Shown here piece by piece: positions 28,912 to 36,686 of a DNA stretch of 64,000 bases. Position 1 is the first letter of the stretch; every line of letters starts with the position of its first letter. The notes beneath the pieces were generated by a model, which worked only from the letters and a program-made list of their open reading frames with translations, searched no databases and was not told where the DNA came from. The DNA is from Mycolicibacterium holsaticum DSM 44478 = JCM 12374 (lineage in GTDB: Bacteria; Actinomycetota; Actinomycetes; Mycobacteriales; Mycobacteriaceae): assembly GCF_019645835.1 (NCBI RefSeq), contig NZ_CP080998.1, positions 3,224,001-3,288,000 of the forward strand, read 5' to 3'. Made by a program: the position numbers and the translations under genes.

Positions 28912-31243
28912 CGTTCGAGTCATCGGTCATCACGGCGCCTATGCCGAGCTTTTCCTTGATCTTCTTTTCGATCTCGTTGGCCACGTCGACGTTCTCCAGC
29001 AGGAAGTTGCGGGCGTTCTCTTTGCCCTGACCCAGCTGCTCACCCTCGTAGGTGAACCAGGAGCCGGACTTGCGGATGAAGCCCTGCTCCACACCCATGT
29101 CGATGAGCGAGCCTTCGCGGCTGATGCCCTTGCCGTAGAGGATGTCGAACTCGGCCTGTTTGAAGGGCGGCGAGCAGTTGTGCACGACAACTCCTTCCGC
29201 GACGAGGTTGTGCAGCTCCTCGACCTCCAGGTCGAATGTCCGTGCCCGACGCACCGGCAGCACTTCTCGAATCACGGAGTACCGGAGCTCTTCCGCCAGC
29301 ACATCGTGCAGGAATTTGTCATCCAGAGTGTCCGCAAGCGCCTGCAGACGATCCCGCCGCAAACGCGGCACGCCGAGCACCTGCTTCATCCCGCCACGCG
29401 GGTCGCCTGCACCTTCACCGATCATGGCTGCGGCTTCATGCGTGGTCACGCCGCGCTCTTCAAGGTAATTCAGCACGGCATCGGTCATCTCCGCGGCCAG
29501 ATATGTCGCCTGCGATCCGCGCCGCCGCCCCTGCATAGCGCCCGGCATCGCCTGGACAAGAGCGGTACCACGCGGTCCCCACATGGGAACTGCATCCGCG
29601 AATGCGGTGACGTTGTCCATACCCGAGATCCGGACCTCGAATATCTGGCGCTTGGACTGCACCCGTCGACCGTTGACGATACTCGCTCGCCGTTGGGTCG
29701 GGTCGTAATCTCGAACGGTGCTCACGATACCGAATCGCATTAGCAGCCAATGAATCTGGTGTGCAAGCTGTTCGGAGGTGGTCGTGTAACCCACCCGAAG
29801 TGCCCCAGTTTGTTCCCGGCTCACCCAGCCGTCGCTCTCGAGTAGGCCGAAGAGTAGATTGCCGACGATATCGGCCGCGATATCCGGTTCGAAGAACCAG
29901 TTCGGAATCGTCTTCTCCCACGCGAGCTTGCCATGAATACCGGCTCGTCGGCAAAGCTCCAGAACACCGTTGCGTTCACCAGGCCGATGCGTGATCGCAA
30001 GTGAGATGCGCCCTTGTGGATGGGCCGCGCACCCGAGCGTCGCAGCAATTCGCGTCACGTCGTCCATCAGCGCTTGTTGAACATTGATGAAGTTGATCGG
30101 GGTCTTACCCCCCACGTAGCCGTCGCCGATCAGATAACCGAGCAGCCGTGCTTGATCCCCCGAAATGGGAGCACTGTTGCCGAATCCGTCGAAGCGCCGC
30201 GGTTGTGCGACCCGGTCTCCCTTGCGGAGTTCACCGGCCTGACGCCAGCCATACTCGGTCAACACCTTGTGATCAGGTGTTGCCCAAACAGTTGGGCCTC
30301 CAGCGATCCGCAACCCGATGACGTCCTGCGTTCCCTGGTCGAACCAGGACACCACCGGCCGAGAATGCAGCGTTCCGTCCTTGGCTGCGGCCACGACGTG
30401 AATTTGCTTACGCCTGTTGACAACGTCCTCAATGCGATGCGTGGTACCCGTGACCGGATCGAAAATCCGAGTACCTTCTGCCAGACACTTGTTCTTGACG
30501 ACCTTGACGCGGGTGCGGTTGCCGACCGCGTCGGTGCCATCCTTGAGGGTCTCAATCCGTCGGACATCCAGGCGGACCGAGGCGTAGAACTTCAAAGCCT
30601 TTCCGCCCGTTGTGGTTTCAGGAGAGCCGAACATCACACCGATTTTTTCCCGGAGCTGGTTGATGAAGATCGCGGTGGTGCCCGAATTACTCAGTGCGCC
30701 AGTTATTTTCCGCAACGCCTGGCTCATCAGCCGGGCCTGCAGGCCGACGTGGCTGTCGCCCATCTCGCCCTCGATCTCCGCCCGCGGCACCAGCGCGGCC
30801 ACCGAGTCGATGACCAGGATGTCCAGTGCGCCCGATCGGATCAGCATGTCGGCGATCTCCAGCGCCTGCTCACCGGTGTCGGGCTGGCTCACCAGCAGCG
30901 AGTCGGTGTCCACGCCGAGCTTCTTGGCGTACTCCGGGTCCAGCGCATGCTCGGCGTCAATGAACGCCGCGATACCGCCGGCGGCCTGGGCATTGGCGAC
31001 CGCGTGCAGCGCAACGGTGGTCTTACCCGAGGACTCCGGACCGTAGATCTCGACGACCCGGCCCCGGGGCAACCCCCCGAGCCCGAGCGCCACGTCCAGG
31101 GCGATCGAGCCGGTGGGAATGACGGAAATCGGCTGGCGCACCTCGTCGCCGAGGCGCATCACCGAGCCTTTGCCGTGGTTCTTCTCGATCTGGGCCAGCG
31201 CGAGTTCGAGGGCTTTTTCGCGGTCAGGGGCCTGCGGTGCCAT
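28880..31243 (-). CDS. recA: RecA recombinase precursor containing an intein
   Basis: RecA forms filaments on single-stranded DNA, drives strand exchange and triggers LexA cleavage. The 787-residue precursor is longer than normal because a 437-residue intein separates residues 1-252 from 690-787. The spliced product would be 350 residues, the usual size. RecA landmarks are Walker [10 protein letters not shown] (68-76), [20 protein letters not shown], and [28 protein letters not shown]. After the intein the protein resumes as [19 protein letters not shown]. The ATG at 31243 has a GGAG site six bases upstream; an ATG at 31255 is less favoured. A SOS box lies 124 bases upstream. Confidence 0.97.
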   Translation of the reverse strand: MAPQAPDREKALELALAQIEKNHGKGSVMRLGDEVRQPISVIPTGSIALDVALGLGGLPRGRVVEIYGPESSGKTTVALHAVANAQAAGGIAAFIDAEHALDPEYAKKLGVDTDSLLVSQPDTGEQALEIADMLIRSGALDILVIDSVAALVPRAEIEGEMGDSHVGLQARLMSQALRKITGALSNSGTTAIFINQLREKIGVMFGSPETTTGGKALKFYASVRLDVRRIETLKDGTDAVGNRTRVKVVKNKCLAEGTRIFDPVTGTTHRIEDVVNRRKQIHVVAAAKDGTLHSRPVVSWFDQGTQDVIGLRIAGGPTVWATPDHKVLTEYGWRQAGELRKGDRVAQPRRFDGFGNSAPISGDQARLLGYLIGDGYVGGKTPINFINVQQALMDDVTRIAATLGCAAHPQGRISLAITHRPGERNGVLELCRRAGIHGKLAWEKTIPNWFFEPDIAADIVGNLLFGLLESDGWVSREQTGALRVGYTTTSEQLAHQIHWLLMRFGIVSTVRDYDPTQRRASIVNGRRVQSKRQIFEVRISGMDNVTAFADAVPMWGPRGTALVQAMPGAMQGRRRGSQATYLAAEMTDAVLNYLEERGVTTHEAAAMIGEGAGDPRGGMKQVLGVPRLRRDRLQALADTLDDKFLHDVLAEELRYSVIREVLPVRRARTFDLEVEELHNLVAEGVVVHNCSPPFKQAEFDILYGKGISREGSLIDMGVEQGFIRKSGSWFTYEGEQLGQGKENARNFLLENVDVANEIEKKIKEKLGIGAVMTDDSNDDVLPAPVDF
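29177..30487 (-). other. RecA intein with LAGLIDADG homing endonuclease
   Basis: This 437-residue in-frame insertion lies between VKVVKNK and CSPPFKQ of RecA. It starts with Cys1 ([20 protein letters not shown]) and ends in VVVHN before a downstream Cys, which are the residues required for protein splicing. The block B segment is [16 protein letters not shown]. Two LAGLIDADG-type dodecapeptides are visible ([13 protein letters not shown] and [13 protein letters not shown]), so the homing endonuclease domain looks intact. Sequence and insertion site match the 440-residue M. tuberculosis RecA intein. This copy is three residues shorter, all at the first LAGLIDADG block, where M. tuberculosis has a small insertion. 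Confidence 0.95.
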
Positions 31244-31366
31244 GGTGGTCTCCATCCTGGTCGGGTGTTCGATGATCGGTGTCGATCAGTTGGCCATGAC
31301 GTTAGAGGCGGCCACCGACAAGTCGGCCTGACCAGCATCTAGCCGTCGAACACAGCCCACGATAGA

Positions 31367-31380
31367 CGAACACCTGTTCG
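31367..31380 (-). promoter_or_regulatory. SOS (LexA) box of recA
   Basis: CGAAC-ACCT-GTTCG is a perfect match to the mycobacterial LexA box CGAAC-N4-GTTCG. It lies 124 bases upstream of the recA start, a usual distance for the LexA-dependent recA promoter. Confidence 0.88.
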
Positions 31381-31430
31381 ACTCAAGCGTGACACGCCGA
31401 ATTTCTAATGCCACCTGCTAACTCCGCAAG

Positions 31431-31480
31431 ATTGCGTCCACGGCTGTGGTCGCAGGCCTTCTTACAGCCGTGGACGCAAT
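31431..31480. repeat. 17-bp perfect inverted repeat between recA and the hydrogenase operon
   Basis: ATTGCGTCCACGGCTGT (31431-31447) is exactly complementary to ACAGCCGTGGACGCAAT (31464-31480), with a 16-base spacer. The stem is longer than a typical operator and would form a very stable RNA hairpin on either strand. Confidence 0.85.
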
Positions 31481-31540
31481 GAGCAGATGGGGCAGGTCGG
31501 CCCTGTCCCCGCGGCGCGGAGGGCGAAGGCTCGCCCTGGT

Positions 31541-31565
31541 GGTTCTCGCGGCCTATCGTGGGGTC
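31541..31565 (+). promoter_or_regulatory. Weak SigF-like promoter candidate before hypA
   Basis: GGTTC (31541-31545) and GGGTC (31561-31565) are 15 bases apart, each one base off the SigF elements GGTTT and GGGTA. The -10-like element is 22 bases before the hypA start. A housekeeping-type -10 (TATCGT) overlaps. This is suggestive only. Confidence 0.25.
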
Positions 31566-31587
31566 ATCCCGGCCGGACGGGGCCTAC

Positions 31588-31917
31588 ATGCACGAAATGG
31601 CGATAACGCAGAGTGTCGTCGACGCGGTGTGTGAACACGCCGCGGGTCGTCGAGTGCACAGCGTCAGGCTGGAAGTGGGCGCGCTGTGCGCGGTGATACC
31701 CGACTCGATGCAGTTCTGCTTCGAACTGGCCACCGAGGGCACCGTCGCCGACGGCGCCCGACTGGACCTCGACGTGCAGCCGGGGTCGGCGCGCTGTCGC
31801 ACATGCGGTGAGAACTTCGTACTGCCCGACTTGATCCTGTTGTGCCCCTGCGGCAGTGCCGATGTCGAGGTCGTCGCCGGCCGGGACCTGAAAATCCTCT
31901 CGATGGAAGTGAGCTGA
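31588..31917 (+). CDS. hypA: Hydrogenase nickel-insertion protein HypA
   Basis: HypA works with HypB to load nickel into the hydrogenase large subunit. The 109-residue protein begins MHEMAITQSVVDAV, with the N-terminal His2 that binds nickel. It has a zinc-binding region with Cys70 and Cys73 (CRTC), then Cys86 and Cys88 (LCPCGSADVEV). The second pair is Cys-X-Cys instead of the usual Cys-X2-Cys, so one residue is missing relative to E. coli HypA. The ATG at 31588 is chosen because it yields the functional MHE terminus; an in-frame ATG at 31558 would bury it. It is the first gene of the hydrogenase operon. Confidence 0.93.
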   Translation: MHEMAITQSVVDAVCEHAAGRRVHSVRLEVGALCAVIPDSMQFCFELATEGTVADGARLDLDVQPGSARCRTCGENFVLPDLILLCPCGSADVEVVAGRDLKILSMEVS

Positions 31918-31919
31918 GC

Positions 31920-32720
31920 ATGTGCGCAACATGTGGCTGCGGCGATGACGGAACACGCATCACCTTGGTGGGCCGTGGGCATGAGCACACCCATCCGCAC
32001 GATCACACCCATCTCCACGAACACAACGGGCACGTTCATACCGAGACCATCTCCCTGGAGCAGAAGGTGCTCGCGAAGAACGACCGGCTCGCCGAGGACA
32101 ACCGCAAGTGGCTGGCAGAACGCAACATTCTTGCGTTGAATCTGACCAGCTCACCGGGCGCGGGCAAGACGACGCTACTGGAGCGCACCATCCGCCACCT
32201 CGGCCGCGATCGCCCCGTGGCCGTCATCGAGGGTGACCAGGAGACACTGCTCGACGCCGAGCGCATCAAAGCCACGGGCGCGCGCGCCGTCCAGGTCAAC
32301 ACCGGTGCCGGCTGCCACCTCGATGCCGCGATGGTGCGCCGCGCCCTGGACACCCTCGACCCCGAACCCGAGTCGATCCTCTTCATCGAAAACGTCGGCA
32401 ACCTCGTCTGCCCGGCGCTGTTCGATCTGGGTGAGCACAGCAAAGTCGTCGTCATCTCCGTGACCGAAGGCACCGACAAGCCGCTGAAGTATCCGCACAT
32501 GTTCGCCGCCGCCGGGCTGGTGGTCGTCAACAAGATCGATCTCATGCCGTACGTCGACTTTGATCTTGAAAGTTGTTGCGCCTACTCGCGATCGGTGAAC
32601 CCGGCCGCGGAGATATTGCCGATGTCGGCGACGTCGGGTGATGGTAGCGCACGGTGGTACGAATGGATCGATAATCGCGCAAACGGCATCATGCATCCAT
32701 CACCCGTTGACAAGAGATGA
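31920..32720 (+). CDS. hypB: Hydrogenase nickel-insertion GTPase HypB
   Basis: HypB is the GTPase that stores and delivers nickel with HypA. The 266-residue protein has an N-terminal Cys motif (MCATCGCGDDG) and a His-rich stretch at about residues 21-40 (HEHTHPHDHTHLHEHNGHVH), able to hold several nickel ions. The G domain includes Walker A SSPGAGKTTLLER, VIEGDQETLLDAERI, HLDAAMVRRAL, FIENVGNLVCPALFDLGE and NKIDLMPYVDFD. The ATG at 31920 is two bases after the hypA stop. A stable hairpin follows before hhyS. Confidence 0.96.
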   Translation: MCATCGCGDDGTRITLVGRGHEHTHPHDHTHLHEHNGHVHTETISLEQKVLAKNDRLAEDNRKWLAERNILALNLTSSPGAGKTTLLERTIRHLGRDRPVAVIEGDQETLLDAERIKATGARAVQVNTGAGCHLDAAMVRRALDTLDPEPESILFIENVGNLVCPALFDLGEHSKVVVISVTEGTDKPLKYPHMFAAAGLVVVNKIDLMPYVDFDLESCCAYSRSVNPAAEILPMSATSGDGSARWYEWIDNRANGIMHPSPVDKR

Positions 32721-32780
32721 CCTCGGGAGTAGACCGAGAAATTAGCGGTCAAGAAGAGGACGCGACGTCCCGGTGACGTA

Positions 32781-32801
32781 GGGAGCCACTGCCCGGCTCC
32801 C
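32781..32801 (+). other. Hairpin between hypB and hhyS
   Basis: GGGAGCC (32781-32787) pairs with GGCTCCC (32795-32801) around a seven-base loop, in the 123-base gap before the small-subunit gene. It could partly terminate transcription or protect the downstream transcript end. Confidence 0.5.
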
Positions 32802-32843
32802 GGTCGTGAGGGCCCCAGCCCGGCCCCCAGAAAGCTGTGACAC

Positions 32844-33899
32844 ATGCCAATCGAGGCAGCAGTCAAAGCGGAAGAGGCATTAATTCATATTCTGTGGATC
32901 AATGCTGGTTTGAGTTGTGACGGCGATTCGGTGGCGCTGACTGCCGCGACGCAACCGACTATCGAGGAGATCGCTCTCGGCGCCCTCCCCGGTCTGCCCA
33001 AGGTCGCCGTCCACTGGCCCCTGATCGATTTCGAGTGCGGGCCGAACGGGGGTGCCGACGATTTTCTTGAGTGGTTCTTCAAGGCCGATCGAGGCGAGCT
33101 GGAACCGTTCGTCCTCGTCGTCGAAGGGTCGATCCCGAACGAGAAGCTCAAGGACGAAGGTTACTGGTGCGGGTTCGGCAACGACCCCGCGACCGGCCAA
33201 CCGATGACGACAAGCGAATGGCTGGACCGCCTCGCACCCAAGGCGACGGCGATCGTGGCGGCCGGAACCTGCGCGACCTACGGCGGTATCCATGCGATGG
33301 CGGGTAACCCGACCGGAGCCATGGGCGTACCCGACTATCTCGGATGGGACTGGAAGAGCAAGGCCGACATCCCGATCGTCTGTGTACCGGGTTGTCCGAT
33401 CCAGCCGGACAATTTCGCCGAGACACTCACATATCTCCTGTACATGGCCACCGACCAGGCGCCGATGATCCCACTGGATGATGCGCTTCGCCCCAAGTGG
33501 CTGTTCGGCGCCACCGTGCACGAGGGGTGTGACCGGGGCGGCTATTACGAACAGGGTGATTTCGCGACCGAGTATGGCTCGCCGAAGTGCATTGTCAAGC
33601 TCGGCTGCTGGGGGCCCGTCGTCAAGTGCAACGTGCCCAAGCGGGGCTGGATCAACGGGATCGGCGGCTGTCCGAATGTCGGCGGCATCTGCATCGGGTG
33701 CACCATGCCCGGCTTCCCGGACAAGTTCATGCCGTTCATGGACGAACCGCCGGGCGGCAAGGTGTCCACTGCGGCATCGGGTCTGTACGGCTCTGTCATC
33801 AAGAACTTGCGCCAAATCACCGGCCGCACACTCGACAAGGAACCGAAGTGGCGGCATCCGGGTACGAAACTCACGACCGGAGCAACCCGCACCTGGTAG
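32844..33899 (+). CDS. hhyS: Group 1h-type [NiFe]-hydrogenase small subunit HhyS
   Basis: This subunit carries the iron-sulfur clusters that take electrons from the active site. At 351 residues it lacks a twin-arginine signal and a C-terminal membrane helix, so it is probably cytoplasmic. The proximal cluster motif reads Cys25-Asp-Gly-Asp28 (CXXD) rather than CXXC. With Cys143 (AGTCATYGG) and Cys184 (VPGCPIQPDNF) this gives three Cys plus one Asp, the signature reported for the oxygen-tolerant actinobacterial-type (group 1h) enzyme of Ralstonia. Distal and medial cluster ligands are seen around His226/Cys229, Cys249/Cys255, Cys262, Cys276, Cys283 and Cys286. M. smegmatis Hhy lies at the same place, next to recA. 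Confidence 0.94.
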   Translation: MPIEAAVKAEEALIHILWINAGLSCDGDSVALTAATQPTIEEIALGALPGLPKVAVHWPLIDFECGPNGGADDFLEWFFKADRGELEPFVLVVEGSIPNEKLKDEGYWCGFGNDPATGQPMTTSEWLDRLAPKATAIVAAGTCATYGGIHAMAGNPTGAMGVPDYLGWDWKSKADIPIVCVPGCPIQPDNFAETLTYLLYMATDQAPMIPLDDALRPKWLFGATVHEGCDRGGYYEQGDFATEYGSPKCIVKLGCWGPVVKCNVPKRGWINGIGGCPNVGGICIGCTMPGFPDKFMPFMDEPPGGKVSTAASGLYGSVIKNLRQITGRTLDKEPKWRHPGTKLTTGATRTW

Positions 33900-33928
33900 G
33901 TGCGGGTTGTGCCGGCAGTCCGCACAAC
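33883..33928 (+). other. Overlapping hairpins between hhyS and hhyL
   Basis: CAACCCGCACC (33883-33893) pairs perfectly with GGTGCGGGTTG (33899-33909) around a five-base loop that includes the hhyS stop codon. GTTGTGC (33906-33912) can pair instead with GCACAAC (33922-33928). The two stems share bases 33906-33909 and so compete. Confidence 0.7.
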
Positions 33929-33986
33929 CCTTATTTGCGTCGAAAAGCACGGCAGGACAGCTCATTAGACGAAAGAGAAGAGTTCG

Positions 33987-35783
33987 ATGACAACGATCAT
34001 CCCCGAACCGTCACACGTGAAGCGCGATCCCGGCCAACTCGTGGAGATGGCATGGGATCCCATCACCCGCATCGTCGGCAGCCTCGGCATCTACACCAAG
34101 ATCGACTTCGACAACAGGGAGGTCGTCGAGTGCCACAGCACGTCCTCGATCTTTCGCGGCTACTCGATCTTCATGAAGGGCAAAGACCCGCGTGACGCCC
34201 ACTTCATCACCAGCCGCATCTGCGGCATCTGCGGCGATAACCACGCCACGTGCTCGTGCTACGCGCAAAACATGGCTTACGGCGTCAAGCCACCGCACCT
34301 CGGCGAGTGGCTGATCAACTTGGGCGAAGCCGCGGAATACATGTTCGACCACAACATCTTTCAGGAGAACCTGGTCGGCGTGGACTACTGCGAGAAGATG
34401 GTCTCCGAGACCAACCCGAGCGTGCTGGCCAAAGCCGAGAACACCCAAGCGCCGAACGCCGACATGCACGGGTACCGCACGATCGCCGACATCATGCGGA
34501 CGCTCAACCCGTTCACCGGTGAGTTCTACCGCGAAGCGTTGCAGGTCAGTCGAACGACACGAGAGATGTTCTGCCTCATGGAGGGCCGGCATGTCCATCC
34601 GTCGACCCTGTATCCCGGCGGTATCGGCACGACCGCCACGGTTCAGCTGATGACCGACTACATGACCCGGCTGATGCGTTACGTGGAGTTCATGAAGAAG
34701 GTCGTGCCGATGCACGACGACCTCTTCGACTTCTTCTACGAAGCGTTGCCCGGTTACGACCAGGTAGGCCTGCGACGGACCTTGCTCGGCTGCTGGGGCT
34801 CGTTCCAGGACCCTGAGGTTTGCAACTTCGCCTATAAGGACATGGAGTACTGGGGTCGCAAGATGTTCGTCACCCCCGGTGTCGTGGTCGACGGGAAGCT
34901 CGTGACGACGTCGCTGGTCGACATCAACCTCGGTATCCGAATCCTGTTGGGCAGTTCGTATTATGACGACTGGAACGACCAGGAGATGTTCGTCAAGAAC
35001 GACCCGCTGGGAAACCCGGTGGACCGGCGGCACCCATGGAATCAGCACACCAACCCGAAGCCGCAGAAGCGCGACTTCGAGGACAAGTACACCTGGGTGA
35101 TGTCGCCGCGCTGGTTCGACCGCCAGGACCACTTGGCGCTCGACACCGGAGGTGGTCCATTGGCTCGGCTGTGGGCGACGGCACTGGCCGGCCTGGTCGA
35201 CATCGGCTATGTGAAGGCGACGGGTAACAGTGTCCAGATCAACCTGCCGAAGACCGCACTGAAGGGCCCCGTCGAACTCGAGTGGAAAGTGCCCCAGTAC
35301 GGCAGCAACACCATTGAGCGCAACCGTGCCAGGACATACTTCCAGGCCTATGCGGCTGCGTGCGCACTGCATTTCGCCGAAAAGGCGTTGGTGGAGATCC
35401 GGGCCAACCGAACCAAGACATGGGAAAAGTTCGACGTGCCCGACGAGGGTATCGGCTGCGGGTTCACCGAAGCGGTCCGCGGCGTGCTGAGCCATCACAT
35501 GGTTATCCGGGACGGAAAGATCGCCAACTACCACCCCTATCCGCCCACCCCGTGGAACGCCAGCCCCCGCGACGCCTACGGCACCCCAGGACCGTATGAG
35601 GATGCGGTGCAGGGCCAGCCCATCTTCGAGGAGAACGGCAGGGAGCACTTCAAGGGCATCGACATCATGCGCACGGTCCGCAGTTTCGACCCGTGTCTGC
35701 CGTGCGGCGTGCACATGTACCTGGGCAAGGGGAAGAGCCTGGACCTCCTACACTCCCCCACCCAGTCCGTCACCGGGGAATAG
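33987..35783 (+). CDS. hhyL: Group 1h-type [NiFe]-hydrogenase large subunit HhyL
   Basis: HhyL holds the Ni-Fe active site that splits H2. The 598-residue protein has the N-terminal L1 motif SRICGICGDNHATCS (Cys79, Cys82) and the C-terminal L2 motif RSFDPCLPCGVHMYLG (Cys570, Cys573). These four cysteines bind nickel and iron. The L2 wording fits the high-affinity group 1h (formerly group 5) enzymes that oxidise atmospheric H2. The maturation protease should cut after His576, releasing a 22-residue tail. The ATG follows GAAAGAGAAGAG. It lies 87 bases after hhyS, a gap filled by hairpins, and three bases before hhyE. Confidence 0.96.
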   Translation: MTTIIPEPSHVKRDPGQLVEMAWDPITRIVGSLGIYTKIDFDNREVVECHSTSSIFRGYSIFMKGKDPRDAHFITSRICGICGDNHATCSCYAQNMAYGVKPPHLGEWLINLGEAAEYMFDHNIFQENLVGVDYCEKMVSETNPSVLAKAENTQAPNADMHGYRTIADIMRTLNPFTGEFYREALQVSRTTREMFCLMEGRHVHPSTLYPGGIGTTATVQLMTDYMTRLMRYVEFMKKVVPMHDDLFDFFYEALPGYDQVGLRRTLLGCWGSFQDPEVCNFAYKDMEYWGRKMFVTPGVVVDGKLVTTSLVDINLGIRILLGSSYYDDWNDQEMFVKNDPLGNPVDRRHPWNQHTNPKPQKRDFEDKYTWVMSPRWFDRQDHLALDTGGGPLARLWATALAGLVDIGYVKATGNSVQINLPKTALKGPVELEWKVPQYGSNTIERNRARTYFQAYAAACALHFAEKALVEIRANRTKTWEKFDVPDEGIGCGFTEAVRGVLSHHMVIRDGKIANYHPYPPTPWNASPRDAYGTPGPYEDAVQGQPIFEENGREHFKGIDIMRTVRSFDPCLPCGVHMYLGKGKSLDLLHSPTQSVTGE

Positions 35784-35786
35784 AAA

Positions 35787-36686
35787 ATGGCCCCGCCGAC
35801 ACTGCCAGACCCGGACGAAATCCAGGACGACGCGCAGTGGCGCACGGCGGGCGATCGGATTCAAACCTTGCTCCAAGCGTCGTCTTCGGGCGGTGCGGTT
35901 GCGCGGGAACGCGCCGAGCAGTTGGTCCGTGAGGTCACCGACCTCTACGGGGCGGCGCTCGAACGGATGATGGCCGTGGTGAGTGCCGCACAGCCGGAAG
36001 TTGCCGGCCGGTTGGCGGCCGACGACCTGGTCGCCAGCCTGTTGTTGGTGCACGGGTTACACCCGCACGCTGTCGAGCGCCGGGTGGCGCAAGCCTTGGA
36101 CAGCGTGCGGCCCTACCTGGGTTCGCACGGCGGCGACGTCGCGCTGCTCGGTGTCGACGACGGCCTCGGCGGCTACACGGTTCGCCTCCAGTTCCAGGGT
36201 AGTTGCAAGAGTTGTCCCTCATCTTCGGACACGTTGGAGTTGGCGGTGGAGGACGCAGTGCGAGCGGCCGCGCCCGAAGTCGAATCAATCGAAGTCGTTG
36301 CCTCCGAGGAGGACTCCAGCCGGCGTGTCATTCCCGCCGAAGCGTTGATGAGCCGCCTGCACCAGCCGACCGCGTGGCAGCCGGTTCCCGAGCTGGCCGA
36401 ACTGTCAGACGGCGAAATCGGTGGGTTCCGAGTGATGGGCGCGACGGTACTGGTCTGTCGGCTGGGCGGGAACGTTTATGCCTACCGTGATCGATGTCCG
36501 CATTGCACAGCCACATTGGCCGGCGCACAGCTGAGTGGCGTGGTGCTGCGGTGCCCGAGCTGCGGCGCCGGTTTCGACGTCGTCCGCGCCGGCGCCGGGC
36601 TCGGCGGAGACGGCCGCCTCGAGCCGATTCCCGTACTGGTACGCGACGGTGTGTTGGCGATGGCCATCCCGCAAGAGGTGGCGTAG
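35787..36686 (+). CDS. hhyE: HhyE-like iron-sulfur protein: NifU C-terminal domain fused to a variant Rieske domain
   Basis: The 299-residue protein is the likely electron acceptor for the hydrogenase. A helical N-terminus (1-100) precedes a NifU C-terminal-like domain (about 101-172) with the cluster motif Cys140-Lys-Ser-Cys143. A Rieske-like domain follows (about 198-297). Its ligand regions are RCPHCTATL (Cys237, His239, Cys240) and RCPSCGAGFDV (Cys256, Cys259). A classical Rieske site needs Cys-X-His and Cys-X2-His; here the second His is Cys259 and an extra Cys240 is present. The centre could therefore be Rieske-like with 3 Cys/1 His, or a rubredoxin-like 4-Cys site. M. smegmatis HucE and HhyE are the known relatives, needed for H2 oxidation. 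Confidence 0.85.
   Translation: MAPPTLPDPDEIQDDAQWRTAGDRIQTLLQASSSGGAVARERAEQLVREVTDLYGAALERMMAVVSAAQPEVAGRLAADDLVASLLLVHGLHPHAVERRVAQALDSVRPYLGSHGGDVALLGVDDGLGGYTVRLQFQGSCKSCPSSSDTLELAVEDAVRAAAPEVESIEVVASEEDSSRRVIPAEALMSRLHQPTAWQPVPELAELSDGEIGGFRVMGATVLVCRLGGNVYAYRDRCPHCTATLAGAQLSGVVLRCPSCGAGFDVVRAGAGLGGDGRLEPIPVLVRDGVLAMAIPQEVA

Larger units (their letters stand above)
31244..31587. other. 344-base divergent intergenic region between recA and hypA
   Basis: This is the longest gene-free stretch in the window. From the recA side it holds the recA leader, a SOS box (31367-31380), a 17-bp perfect inverted repeat (31431-31480) and a GC-rich segment with a weak promoter-like pair (31541-31565) just before hypA. 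Short open frames inside it have no ribosome sites or family resemblance. Confidence 0.7.

Noticed and set aside
28880..31243. recA appearing interrupted, as if by an insertion or as a pseudogene
   Set aside because: The inserted segment is in frame, begins with Cys, ends with His-Asn before Cys and matches a known intein, so the product can be spliced.
34011..35714. 567-residue minus-strand frame opposite hhyL
   Set aside because: It is an antisense shadow of a well-supported hydrogenase gene, with no ribosome site or recognisable domain.
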